Assembly (NCBI RefSeq): GCF_003240565.2
Contig: NZ_CP117256.1
Span: 186,001 to 250,000 of the forward strand
Reading direction: 5' to 3'
Source of the DNA: Rhizobium tumorigenes
Lineage (GTDB): Bacteria; Pseudomonadota; Alphaproteobacteria; Rhizobiales; Rhizobiaceae
DNA: 64,000 nucleotides
The notes under the pieces are model-generated. The model was not told the origin of the DNA. It did not search any database and worked only from the letters and a program-made list of their open reading frames with translations. Positions 17,492-26,121 of this stretch are shown one piece after another (the stretch's first letter is position 1; each line of letters begins with the position of its first letter). The position numbers and the translations under genes are program-made.

Positions 17492-18283
17492 CTAGAGGGT
17501 ATCGATAACCCCCCCGTCAACGCGTACGGACGCCCCGGTTGTGGCCGACGCAAGCGGCGAAGCCAGATAAGTCACGAGGTTTGCGACCTCTTCGACACTT
17601 GCCGCTCGCTGGATGATTGAGGTGCTGCGATGCTGCTTGACGAACGCCGCAGCCAGATCCTCGATCGGTAGGCCGGTCTTTTGCTGTTCCCCCGCAAGCA
17701 TGGCCTGCACGCCCTCGGACAGCGTAGGGCCTGGAAGGACCGAGTTGACGGTGACACCCGTGCCGGTCATCCGCTTCGCCAGACCCCGGGCAACGGCGAT
17801 GTCGGCGGTCTTGCTGACGCCATAGTGGATCATCTCGACCGGGATGTTGAAGCCGGACTCCGACGCGAGGAAGATTACGCGTCCCCAGTTCAGCTTTTGC
17901 ATGCCGGGCAGATATGCCCGAGACAATCTGACGGCCGACATGACGTTGACCTGCCAGTGCCGGTCCCAAACCTCGTCTTCGGCGTCAAAGAAGTCGATAG
18001 GCTGGAATATGCCGGCATTGTTGATCAAGATGTCCGCATGTGGAACCCTGGCCACGAGTGCCCTGCATCCCTCTGCTGTCGATAGGTCGGCGGCCACCCC
18101 AGTCATCCTTCCGGTGATCCCCTCGCCTTTGAGCCGTTCTACGGCCCTTGCGGTCTTGTCTTCTGACCGGCCGTTGATGATCGTGTCCGCGCCGGACTTC
18201 GCAAGCTGTCTGGCGATTGCGTAGCCGATGCCTTCAGTGGAACCGGTGACCAAAGCCGTCTTGCCGGTGAGATCAATCTGCAT
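17492..18283 (-). CDS. Short-chain dehydrogenase/reductase
   Basis: 263 residues from ATG 18283, with GGGAG upstream. TGSTEGIG, NNAG, catalytic YGVSKTAD and terminal TTGASVRVDGGV are intact. The reading frame continues upstream without a stop into an isochorismatase-like gene, so there is no stop codon separating the two. I chose the internal ATG because its RBS and SDR start are canonical. It is the last gene of the minus-strand unit 20262-17492. Confidence 0.87.
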   Translation of the reverse strand: MQIDLTGKTALVTGSTEGIGYAIARQLAKSGADTIINGRSEDKTARAVERLKGEGITGRMTGVAADLSTAEGCRALVARVPHADILINNAGIFQPIDFFDAEDEVWDRHWQVNVMSAVRLSRAYLPGMQKLNWGRVIFLASESGFNIPVEMIHYGVSKTADIAVARGLAKRMTGTGVTVNSVLPGPTLSEGVQAMLAGEQQKTGLPIEDLAAAFVKQHRSTSIIQRAASVEEVANLVTYLASPLASATTGASVRVDGGVIDTL

Positions 18284-18913
18284 TTTGTCTGCTCCCTGGG
18301 TTGATTGGCTATCGATCTTGAAAAGTATATCTGCAAAACGGGGAACGGTCTCCTCCCGGTTCCAGTCCCGTTGCAGTTCGCAGATCAACTGCACCCACGA
18401 GACGGGTTTGCCGCCGGCCTGGAGCAGCCTTATCAGGCCCGCCTCATGAGCTTCGAGCGAGGTTCCGCCGATGCAGTCCACGACCGGGTAGACTTCGAAG
18501 CCTTCATTGATCGTGTCGAGAGCAGGATGCACGAGGCACACCTCGGTCCACAAGGCCGCCATGATCAGCTTGTTACGGTCCGCGGCCTTCACCGCGCGAT
18601 CGAAGTCCTCGTCCTCCCAGGCATTAATGGAGGTCCGGTCGATCGGCTTTACGTCTCAGAGGACATCAGTGATCTGATGAATGGTCGGCTGGTTGCGGCC
18701 CGTCTGGCCGTTGACCGTCGAGAGGATGATCGGCATCTCGTAGAGCTTTGCAATCCGGGCCAGCGCCGTAATGTTGGCCGCGAGCTCACGCCGAGGCCGG
18801 GAGGCGATGGAAGACACCTGGACGGGCTGAAAGTCTATGATGATCACGGCAGCGTTTTGCAGCGTAAGCAGATGGTCGCCGACGGGATCTCTGCGATGGG
18901 CAAAGGACCTCAT
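18284..18913 (-). pseudogene. Isochorismatase-like cysteine hydrolase with in-frame TGA
   Basis: From ATG 18913 the frame reads QNAAVIIIDFQPVQVSSI (catalytic Asp region) and MPIILSTVN. It then meets TGA at 18656-18658, and in the same frame continues D-V-K-P-I-D-R-T-S-I-N-A-W-E-D-E-D and WTEVCLVHPALD (catalytic Cys). Apart from the TGA the protein is collinear with YcaC-like hydrolases of about 210 residues. Its normal C-terminal stop is absent and the frame runs into the SDR. It is therefore probably inactive as a full-length protein. It starts 12 bases after the cupin gene. Confidence 0.75.
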
Positions 18914-18925
18914 ATCTTGCTCTCT

Positions 18926-19342
18926 TCACTTTCCTGCGGGTGCGTCGGCGGCGTCGACGTACTGAGTGTCGGTGGGACCGACGCCTGTGATGAAGACCGC
19001 CGCCGACTTATCTCCCGTGAATGCGAAATGGGCCGTGTTAGCAGGCTCGGTGTAGAAGCCTCCAGGTCGCAGGACCGACGTGTCGGCATTGTCCGCCTTT
19101 TGACCGTATCCGAGATGCCATTCGCCGGAGACGACGAGCGCTTGCCGCTCATCGCGATGACTGTGCGCGGCGATACGGGTGCGCGCGGCCACTTGAAGCT
19201 CGATAGCGTACGGGCCGGGTTTTGTCGGATCGCCGGAAAGGACAACCATTTTCACCCGCTGCTGGCCCGAGGTCCCCGCTCCGCCTTGGCCATGGCTCAA
19301 TGCGGCAACGTCATCTGCTTTTAGTCGCGTCGGCTTGAGCAC
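18926..19342 (-). CDS. Cupin-domain protein
   Basis: 138 residues. Cupin motif 1 is visible as RIAAHSHRDERQALVVSGEWHLGYG, and motif 2 as LRPGGFYTEPANTAHFAF, so a metal site with His/His/Glu-like ligands is likely. It may be an isomerase, dioxygenase or sensor; the function is unknown. It overlaps the upstream hydrolase gene by 22 bases and is part of the 20262-17492 operon. Confidence 0.8.
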   Translation of the reverse strand: MLKPTRLKADDVAALSHGQGGAGTSGQQRVKMVVLSGDPTKPGPYAIELQVAARTRIAAHSHRDERQALVVSGEWHLGYGQKADNADTSVLRPGGFYTEPANTAHFAFTGDKSAAVFITGVGPTDTQYVDAADAPAGK

Positions 19343-20262
19343 GATGGATCGGGAGCACCGAGGAAGGCGCGGATCGCCGCGACCGTCGCTTCAGGTTGCT
19401 CCTCCATGAGCCAATGGCCCGAGTTTGCGATGACGACCTGATGCACGTCATCGGCGGCGAAGCGCATGACGTGAGCCATCATTGGACCAAAAGAGCGCTC
19501 GCCCCCAATCGCCAGAACCGGCATTTGCAAACGACCCTTTATCAGGGCGGCACGATTATCGATCGCATCCTGATCGAATGCGGCGAACTGCATGAATCCG
19601 GCGTGCATGCGTCCAGGCTTCGAGTACAATTCCGCATAGTGCGAGCGGGAGGCTTCGGTGAACCTCGAAGGGTCGGCGGCAAACTCGTTCCAGAACCGAT
19701 CGAGATAGATCCGTTCCCGTCCCAGCACCAAACGCTCCATGTCGGGTCCGCCGAAACGAAAGTGCCACAGCAACGGACTTTTGAGAATGTCTTCCCAAGG
19801 CCCGATACCGGGAACGGGCGCGTCCATCATGACAAGGCGCGTGGTGCGATCGGGATATTCCCTGGCAAAGGCGTAGGCGACCATGTTGCCAATGTCGTGA
19901 CCGACAACGTCGGCCTTCGAGACCTTCAGCGTATCCAAGACCCCTGCTAGGTCCTTCGCTTCGTTCTGTTTCGTGAAACCATCTGTCGCCACGGCAGACA
20001 GACCCATGCCTCTGAGATCCGGGGCGATGACGGTGTGGTCGGCCATCAGCTCCTTGGCGAGCGGCGCCCACATGTCGCCTGTGTCGCCATATCCATGGAT
20101 TAGTAGGACCGCAGGACCCTTGCCGCCAATCCTTAGGTGAACCGTGGTTCCGTTGGTCGTGATCTCCTCTGTCCTGAAGGTGCCAGGGAAGTCGAAGGAC
20201 TCCGCCGCCGCTTCGCCGCCAAGTAAAAGGCAAACCGCTATTGTTGCCAGTATCTGTTTCAT
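19321..20262 (-). CDS. Exported alpha/beta hydrolase, epoxide hydrolase/dehalogenase-like
   Basis: 313 residues from ATG 20262. Signal peptide (ILATIAVCLLLGGEAAAE), HGYGDTGDMW oxyanion region, nucleophile elbow GHDIGN with Asp as nucleophile, and NSGHWLMEEQPE with the catalytic His. An Asp nucleophile fits epoxide hydrolases and haloalkane or haloacetate dehalogenases rather than esterases. It is probably periplasmic. It is the first gene of the operon and divergent from the AraC at 20504. Confidence 0.85.
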   Translation of the reverse strand: MKQILATIAVCLLLGGEAAAESFDFPGTFRTEEITTNGTTVHLRIGGKGPAVLLIHGYGDTGDMWAPLAKELMADHTVIAPDLRGMGLSAVATDGFTKQNEAKDLAGVLDTLKVSKADVVGHDIGNMVAYAFAREYPDRTTRLVMMDAPVPGIGPWEDILKSPLLWHFRFGGPDMERLVLGRERIYLDRFWNEFAADPSRFTEASRSHYAELYSKPGRMHAGFMQFAAFDQDAIDNRAALIKGRLQMPVLAIGGERSFGPMMAHVMRFAADDVHQVVIANSGHWLMEEQPEATVAAIRAFLGAPDPSCSSRRD

Positions 20263-20503
20263 CGAAGACCCCCATGGATGGAGGGTTTCTACTACGGGTA
20301 CGGGTCGACCATCTTGCACAATCTGATCGTTTCTGGTGCAAAACTGAAGGGACGGAGCTAGGCATTCCGCCGGAGAGAGCAATCCGTCGCGGAGTTCACG
20401 TTTCCACCCAGTACCGCAAGAAAATTCAAGACAGCGGCGAGACATTGCACTAGCGTGCTGGAATAGAAGTGAGGGCTTTGAGACCGCGTAGCGAGGGCGA
20501 TAC

Positions 20504-21415
20504 GTGCAATCCGATCCTGCCTATGGTCAGAAGTTCGTCAGTCCGTTCAAAGCGGACTCGGCTTCGCAGCTTGCCGTGTCAGGAATAAAGAAGTCGCGCC
20601 TGCTCGTCTCGCGACTTCGACGAGATACGCCCGGGCACGGCCTGGTAACGGCTCCCCAGCAGGAAGGCGGCGCAGTCTACTCCGTCCTTCTGCAGCTTCG
20701 TGAGCAGACGAGCCGAGAGCTGTTCATCGCCGAAAAATGCGTCCATCGCGGCTCTTACGCGGCTCGCACGACCAGCATCGTAAATCATCTTGAGCGCCCT
20801 ACGGCGAACTTGCTCAGCCCATTCGACAATTTGATGTTTACGGTCCCCCAAACCGCTCTCGACGAGATCGCCGACGAGCGTGGCGTTGCCCGAGTGAACC
20901 AACTTTACTGTAGGACTGGCGGCGTGTTCGACAAGACGGTCTGGCATCTGGGCAACGCTCTCCTTCCGGCTTTGGAACGCCCCAACGAAGTCGGCGCGCT
21001 CTATGCCCAGCAACTGATGCTCGCCATCAACACGTACTTTGCCCAGACCTTCGGCGGACTGCGACAGCCGAAAGATAAAGCGGGAATGCTTGCGAGCTGG
21101 CAGCTGAAACGAGCGACTGAGGCAATGACGTCGCTTGCGGACGACGATCTCTCTCTTAAGGAACTGGCATCTCAGTGCGGACTTTCCGTAAGCTACTTCG
21201 TGCGTGCCTTCAAATCCACGACAGGTGACTCGCCGCATCGTTGGATACTGCGTCACCGCATCGAATGCGCCAAGTCGATGCTCGCGCATGGCGATGCGAA
21301 CCTCGTCGACATTGCGACAAGCTGCGGCTTTGCCGATCAAAGCCATTTCACCCGGATGTTCAGGTCGTTCGTCGGCATCACCCCGGCGGCGTGGCGACGG
21401 GCAGTAAAATCTTGA
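20504..21415 (+). CDS. AraC family transcriptional regulator
   Basis: 303 residues from GTG 20504. The N-terminal ligand domain ends with NTYFAQTFGGLRQP. The HTH region has LKELASQCGLSVSYFVRAFKSTTGDSPHRWI and LVDIATSCGFADQSHFTRMFRSF. It is divergent from the hydrolase-cupin-isochorismatase-SDR operon and probably regulates it. A tandem, partly diverged copy follows 34 bases later. Confidence 0.9.
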   Translation: MQSDPAYGQKFVSPFKADSASQLAVSGIKKSRLLVSRLRRDTPGHGLVTAPQQEGGAVYSVLLQLREQTSRELFIAEKCVHRGSYAARTTSIVNHLERPTANLLSPFDNLMFTVPQTALDEIADERGVARVNQLYCRTGGVFDKTVWHLGNALLPALERPNEVGALYAQQLMLAINTYFAQTFGGLRQPKDKAGMLASWQLKRATEAMTSLADDDLSLKELASQCGLSVSYFVRAFKSTTGDSPHRWILRHRIECAKSMLAHGDANLVDIATSCGFADQSHFTRMFRSFVGITPAAWRRAVKS

Positions 21416-21449
21416 CGATCTGCGATCCTCAGGACGATGGGAGCTCAAC

Positions 21450-22356
21450 TTGGAATCGGATCAGCATTACGCGCAGAGGCAAGTGCGGCAGTTCAAGACC
21501 GACACCCTTTCTCAGATCGTCGCGTCAGGGCCTGCAAATTCGAAGCTCCTTGTGTCGCGGGTCAGGCGCGATACTCCGGGCCATGGGTTAGCCACGCCGA
21601 CGAGGTCGGATTCGGTGTTCTCAATCCTTGTCCAGCTTCGCAAGCAGGAGCGTCGGAAGCTCTTTCTAAACGATAGGCTTGTTCATCAGGGAGCGTTCCC
21701 AGAGCGCACGGTTTCGGTGGTCAATCACTGGCAAAGTCCCAAGGCAAACCTGTTGAGCGCGTTCGATACGATCATCTTTACAGTCCCACAGACGGCTCTT
21801 GACGAAGTCGCCTACGAGCAGGCCCTGCGGCCGGTCCCGACACTGCTGTGCGAGAACGAAGGGCGCCTCGACGGCACGATCTGGAGCCTTGCCCAATCCC
21901 TCCTCCCCGCGCTCGAACGTCCGGAAGAGGTGGGGTCGATGTACGCGGAGCGTGTCCTGCTCGCGAGCACGACATATTTTGCACAGGCGTTCGGCGGACT
22001 GCGGCAGGCTGCGGCAAGCCGACACGGTCTTTCGCGTCGGCAAGGCCAATCTAGCCTTTGACCTCATGCAAGATCATCTTTATACTGATCTGTCCCTGTC
22101 AGCCCTTGCTTCCGAGATGAATCTGACAGCCCGGGAGTTCGCACAGGCATTTCCAAACACAACGGGCAGCGCACCTGACAGATGGATGCGCCGTCAACGA
22201 GTTGAAAAGGCGAAGATGCTGCTCCGCGCAACTGCGCTTCCGATTTCGCAGATCCCCACTGCCTGCGGCTTTGTGAGTTCGGAACATTTCTCGCGCATCT
22301 TCGCATCAATTGTGGGCGTAACGCCGGCTACCTGGCGAAAACATATTCTGAATTGA
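21450..22356 (+). pseudogene. Tandem AraC paralogue, frameshifted
   Basis: TTG start at 21450. The first frame encodes a ligand domain closely similar to the 20504 protein (RVRRDTPGHGLATP, FTVPQTALDE, YFAQAFGGLRQ). The HTH half (LSALASEMNLTAREFAQAFPNTTG and ISQIPTACGFVSSEHFSRIF) lies in another frame. The break is a 10-base tandem duplication at 21999-22018. Removing one copy restores a continuous AraC protein. As it stands, only the ligand domain plus a short wrong-frame tail can be made. Confidence 0.8.
21999..22018 (+). repeat. 10-base tandem duplication causing a frameshift
   Basis: CTGCGGCAGG is followed directly by CTGCGGCAAG. The intact paralogue at 20504 has a single unit at the equivalent place (G-L-R-Q). 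The extra 10 bases shift the frame of the second AraC gene. Confidence 0.8.
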
Positions 22357-22557
22357 AGCTAGCGCCGAACAGCGCTCGACCAAGTCCTACCAATTGACTA
22401 TGCGGAGAATGCTGGCCGGGGCATTCTGGGTCTTGAAGTCATAGGAACGAACGACCCGCGATCTAGCCGCAGGCTTCTAGCCTGAAAATCATCGGAAAAA
22501 TGATTTCTCCTCCCTCGTCTGGTCCTTTGCCTTCTACCGGTTTGATCAGCAGCAGGC

Positions 22558-23007
22558 CTAAATCCTCGGCGGGATAGTTCGTTGCGCAGGCACACGGTCT
22601 GAGTCGGTCAATCCCACGCCGAAGTGGGCAGCAGCGTCCGCCAAAATCACTTGCAGCATCTTCGCGGCAGCTTCAATTTCATCCTTTTCACCTCTTTGAG
22701 GCAAGCGACCGGCATCCTTCGGGTAACGGTAGGTCGTAGCGTAGACAGTGAGGAAAGTGATCGGAGACATTCTTGCCTTCAACGGATTCTCGTTGGGCAG
22801 GAGATCTCTTAGGACGTCAAGTCGATGCGAGTCTCTACGCTCAGCCTTGATATTTTCCGAGTTGAGGAGCGCCAGAAGGATTTTCTCGGCAGCTTGCTGC
22901 AGATGGTAGACGTCGTTTCTGTTGTCTATTGCTGAAAGGGCCTCAGCTGCAACCAAATCTTCATGCGCCAGCCGAAGATAATTTGCGATGTGGAGACTAG
23001 CCGACAT
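22558..23007 (-). CDS. HEPN domain protein (toxin-like partner of MNT)
   Basis: 149 residues from ATG 23007. It is a helical HEPN protein: NYLRLAHEDLVAAEAL, then DVYHLQQAAEKILLALL and the core SHRLDVLRDLL, the [ST]-H-x-L-x-x-L motif. An R-x3-H spacing (R-R-D-S-H) is present instead of the commonest R-x4-6-H, so RNase activity is uncertain. Its start overlaps the stop of the nucleotidyltransferase gene by 11 bases, the usual MNT-HEPN operon. The 200 bases downstream (22357-22557) contain no clear gene. Confidence 0.8.
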   Translation of the reverse strand: MSASLHIANYLRLAHEDLVAAEALSAIDNRNDVYHLQQAAEKILLALLNSENIKAERRDSHRLDVLRDLLPNENPLKARMSPITFLTVYATTYRYPKDAGRLPQRGEKDEIEAAAKMLQVILADAAAHFGVGLTDSDRVPAQRTIPPRI

Positions 23008-23356
23008 CAAGAACGACGCCGTCTACGACGATATGGCTGGATGCGGAGTTCGCAACGGCCAGGTCAGCGTGGAATTCTGAAAGCCTAATGCAGGAGACAT
23101 CTGCGTAAACGCCCGAGCCTTCCTGAATGCGCCAACCAGACATGGGCGAAAAAAAGCGTTCCGGCGCTTCGTCGGAAACGATCACTTTCAGGTCCCAATC
23201 GCTCTGGCTAGTCGCTTCCCCGCGGGCGCGGCTGCCATAGAGAATGACATCGATCGGGCTGTATTCTGCCTTGATACGAGCAAGCAGCGTTCCCAACTCC
23301 GGAAACCGACCGGCAGAAGCAACACGTCCGCCAAAACTATCTGCAACAACAGTCAT
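22997..23356 (-). CDS. MNT-type minimal nucleotidyltransferase (antitoxin-like)
   Basis: 119 residues from ATG 23356, with GGGACGGA upstream; a GTG at 23386 is an alternative. The nucleotidyltransferase signature LYGSRARGEATSQSDWDLKVIV carries the G-S-x-A-R-G and the D-x-D-like metal ligands (S-D-W-D). In MNT-HEPN modules this protein adenylylates or otherwise neutralises the HEPN ribonuclease. A third metal ligand may be D-V-S further on. It is cotranscribed with and translationally overlaps the HEPN gene. Confidence 0.82.
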   Translation of the reverse strand: MTVVADSFGGRVASAGRFPELGTLLARIKAEYSPIDVILYGSRARGEATSQSDWDLKVIVSDEAPERFFSPMSGWRIQEGSGVYADVSCIRLSEFHADLAVANSASSHIVVDGVVLDVG

Positions 23357-23536
23357 TTCCGTCCCATTACATCGCTCTTTCACCACTATAGCCGCTCTCG
23401 ACAGGCATTTCTACTGGTTCGATATCAGGGTAAGCTACAGAGGTATCGCCTTCGCCGCGAAGGCTCGGCTAAACCGGCACAACCATGGCGCCTAGAAAGG
23501 TGGCGGCGCACGCAAAGATGTCGAGCGCAATACCTC

Positions 23537-23557
23537 GCCTTGAGCGGAGTCGAACCT
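23537..23557 (-). repeat. Dispersed tRNA-3'-end-like repeat, copy B
   Basis: On the minus strand it reads AGGTTCGACTCCGCTCAAGG, very close to copy A. It lies in the 483-base gap 23357-23839 between the MNT gene and the Fic gene. Apart from this repeat I see no gene in that gap. Confidence 0.5.
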
Positions 23558-23839
23558 AAGACCGCGCCGTTGTTTCGCGTCGATCTCATCCGAACCGTAG
23601 GGATGTCAAAGACTTAGAAATCCTAATCCACGAGCTCGTTCGCTAGTGCATTGCCAACCACTTAGGATGACCGTCTCGAATTTTTGAGAGCTGTCCTCGC
23701 CCTTCTTCTCGCGTCTCGCTGCAAAAGTTTGAATTCGCTTGAGGTCGTTCGCGATCAACCGGCACGTTTGAAAAGTGTGTCGTAGAAATTGGGTGGAAAT
23801 GGATGAATAAATGGGATATGACAGCGTCTCAGGTATCGG

Positions 23840-24913
23840 ATGCGAATGGATGGGCAAATGGAGCTTCTAAACACAGCGACCGTCCGAATCACGCCCGAAA
23901 TCCTGTCGTTGATCGCCGAAATCGATGAATTCAAAGGTGCTTGGCGTGCGATCGGCCGGATCGCGCCTGAGCGGCTATCCAGCCTCCGGCGGGTTGCTAC
24001 GGTCGAAAGCGTCGGTTCCTCCACACGTATTGAAGGGGCACGCCTCACCGACCGGGAGGTGGAAAAGCTACTGGCAAACATTCGCCTGGGGTCGTTTACG
24101 ACACGCGACGAGCAGGAGGTTGCCGGCTATGCGGAGGTAATGGAGACCATCTTCAGTGCCTACGAAGCAATTTCGTTCACCGAGAATCATATCCGTCAGC
24201 TCCACCGCGACCTTCTTGCGCATTCGACAAAGGACGAGCGGCATCGCGGCGCCTACAAAACCCTCTCCAACAACGTGGAAGCGTTTAACGAGCAGGGCGA
24301 GAGCCTCGGCATCGTTTTCGAAACGGCATCACCGTTCCATACGCCGCGTCGAATGGAAGAGCTGATCGCCTGGCTGGATGAGCAAGGGCGAGAAAAGCGG
24401 CTCCATCCACTTTTGGTCGTAGCGATCTTCGTTGTCGTTTTCCTCGAAATCCATCCATTCCAGGATGGCAATGGCCGCCTATCGCGTATTCTGACCACTC
24501 TGTTGCTCCTGCGGGCCGGCTACGCTTACGTCCCCTACAGCTCGCTCGAAAGCATCATCGAGCAAAGCAAGGAGAGCTATTACATCTCGCTTCGACGCAC
24601 GCAAGGAACGATCCGCAGCGCCGAGCCTGACTGGAATCCCTGGATCGAGTTCTTTTTGAGAGCCCTGCATCGGCAGAAGACGCGGCTTGAGAAGAAAATG
24701 GAGCGCGAACGCATTATCCTCGCCGACATGCCGGAATTATCTGTCACATTGCTCGAATTGGCGCGCGAGCACGGGCGGATCACGGTCGCGGAGGCTGCAC
24801 GGATCACCGATGCAAGCCGTCACACCATCAAGGATCATCTCAAGGCACTCGTGGATCAAGGGCACCTCATCCTGCGCGGTGCAGGCCGCGGGGCATGGTA
24901 CGGTCTTTCATGA
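23840..24913 (+). CDS. Fic family AMP-transferase-like protein, class II
   Basis: 357 residues. The Fic core HPFQDGNGRLSR starts with the catalytic His near residue 205. The inhibitory motif S-x3-E-G (S-T-R-I-E-G, residues 61-66) lies N-terminal, so it is a self-inhibited class II Fic. A C-terminal winged HTH follows (GRITVAEAARITDASRHTIKDHLKALVDQG). Such proteins transfer AMP to protein hydroxyls and may regulate their own expression. No antitoxin partner is needed or seen. The 270 bases downstream contain no convincing gene. Confidence 0.88.
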   Translation: MRMDGQMELLNTATVRITPEILSLIAEIDEFKGAWRAIGRIAPERLSSLRRVATVESVGSSTRIEGARLTDREVEKLLANIRLGSFTTRDEQEVAGYAEVMETIFSAYEAISFTENHIRQLHRDLLAHSTKDERHRGAYKTLSNNVEAFNEQGESLGIVFETASPFHTPRRMEELIAWLDEQGREKRLHPLLVVAIFVVVFLEIHPFQDGNGRLSRILTTLLLLRAGYAYVPYSSLESIIEQSKESYYISLRRTQGTIRSAEPDWNPWIEFFLRALHRQKTRLEKKMERERIILADMPELSVTLLELAREHGRITVAEAARITDASRHTIKDHLKALVDQGHLILRGAGRGAWYGLS

Positions 24914-25183
24914 TGAACCGGATGTCAGGTCCATCTGAATAGATATGCCCTTGAACCGTAATGAACCCGCGACCAGATGGCCGAAATTGAATAAGCGTCT
25001 GAAACGCCAAGCTTTTTTGCATGAGGCCTATTTATGGAACTCAGGTGAGGAGCGGCAAGCCTGGCATGATCCGCCTTGACTTGTATCGAGCCAATGGCGC
25101 CCTTTTTCGACCGCATCAGCTACCGATATGTCCATCACTTCTTTCCTTACATCAATTTGATTTGCTGGGAATGCATGGTGACT

Positions 25184-26091
25184 TCAATTTGGCATGAGGG
25201 TCAGAGCGCCTTTGCTCTGGATCGAAATAGCCGCAACCGAATGAGCTTCACGCAAGGAGACCGAGATCATACGACCAAGCAGGCGGTTCGCTAGATATCC
25301 ACCATTGAAGGCATCACCAGCACCTGTCGTATCGACGGGTGTGTGAACGGTTTGCGCTGGCGATGTTCCTCCGTCTCCATCCAGACGGTAAAATGTTGGA
25401 TCTGATCCACACTTCACCACGATTTCGCTTGGACCACTCCTGGAAACTCGATCGAGCGTGGCGATGGGATTTTCATCGCCATAGAGGCTTCGCTCATCAT
25501 CGAATGTTGGCAGGACTATATCACTTAGCGATAGAGCCTCGCCGATCACCTCCATCGCGAACTTTTGGTCGCTCCACAAGCGACTGCGGTAGTTGGGATC
25601 AAATGCAATCCTGGCGCCACGTTGGCGTGCGGCCGAAAGTTCATCAAAAAGAGTTTCAAGATGTTCATTGGGCATGACTGCCGTCGTAATGCCGGAGAGG
25701 TAGATCAGGTCTCTTCCAAGAGGCTCTGTCTCAGTGCGTTACGGTCAACAGCCAACTGGCGTGCGGCGGACTGGCTACGCCAATAATCGAAGCTCCGCTC
25801 ATAGCCATCCAGCGTAATGGCGTAGAGACCGGGTCGCAATCCCGGGATGACTGGGCTGTAGGCAGTGCCGATCTCGTGTTCGTTGAAGAATGCCCGTTGT
25901 CTCCGAGAGAATCCATCGTCTCCGAAGGCCGTCACAAAATCAAGAATGCTATCAGAGGGCAGGAGCGCCCGCATCGTCCATAGAGTGTTGAACGTATCAC
26001 CAGCGTAGGCCGACTGCCAGCTGTCCGGCCCGGTGCTGGATAGCTCGATCATGCACTCCCCCACGGAGGCAATGCTCAATCTCTTTGCCAT
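25184..26091 (-). pseudogene. kdgK: 2-keto-3-deoxygluconate kinase (PfkB family), frameshifted
   Basis: The first part (from ATG 26091) reads SIASVGECMIELS with YAGDTFNTLWTMRAL, the KdgK N-terminus. The second frame (stop at 25184) has IAFDPNYRSRLW and the PfkB active-site motif VDTTGAGDAFNGGYL. The two join if one base is added near 25706, where L-L-E-E meets D-L-I-Y-L-S-G. It may be a true mutation or a sequencing error. KDG kinase is the step after mannonate dehydratase, and this is the last gene of the sugar-acid operon. Confidence 0.8.
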
Positions 26092-26121
26092 GTTATCCCG
26101 CTACTACAATTTCGCATACCA

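Noticed and set aside
17492..18592. Single 366-residue fusion protein
   Set aside because: The SDR has its own ATG and RBS; the upstream part is the C-terminal half of an isochorismatase-like protein cut off by a TGA.
18656..18658. TGA as a selenocysteine codon
   Set aside because: The family has no Sec or Cys at this position and no SECIS-like hairpin was seen; a nonsense change or error is simpler.
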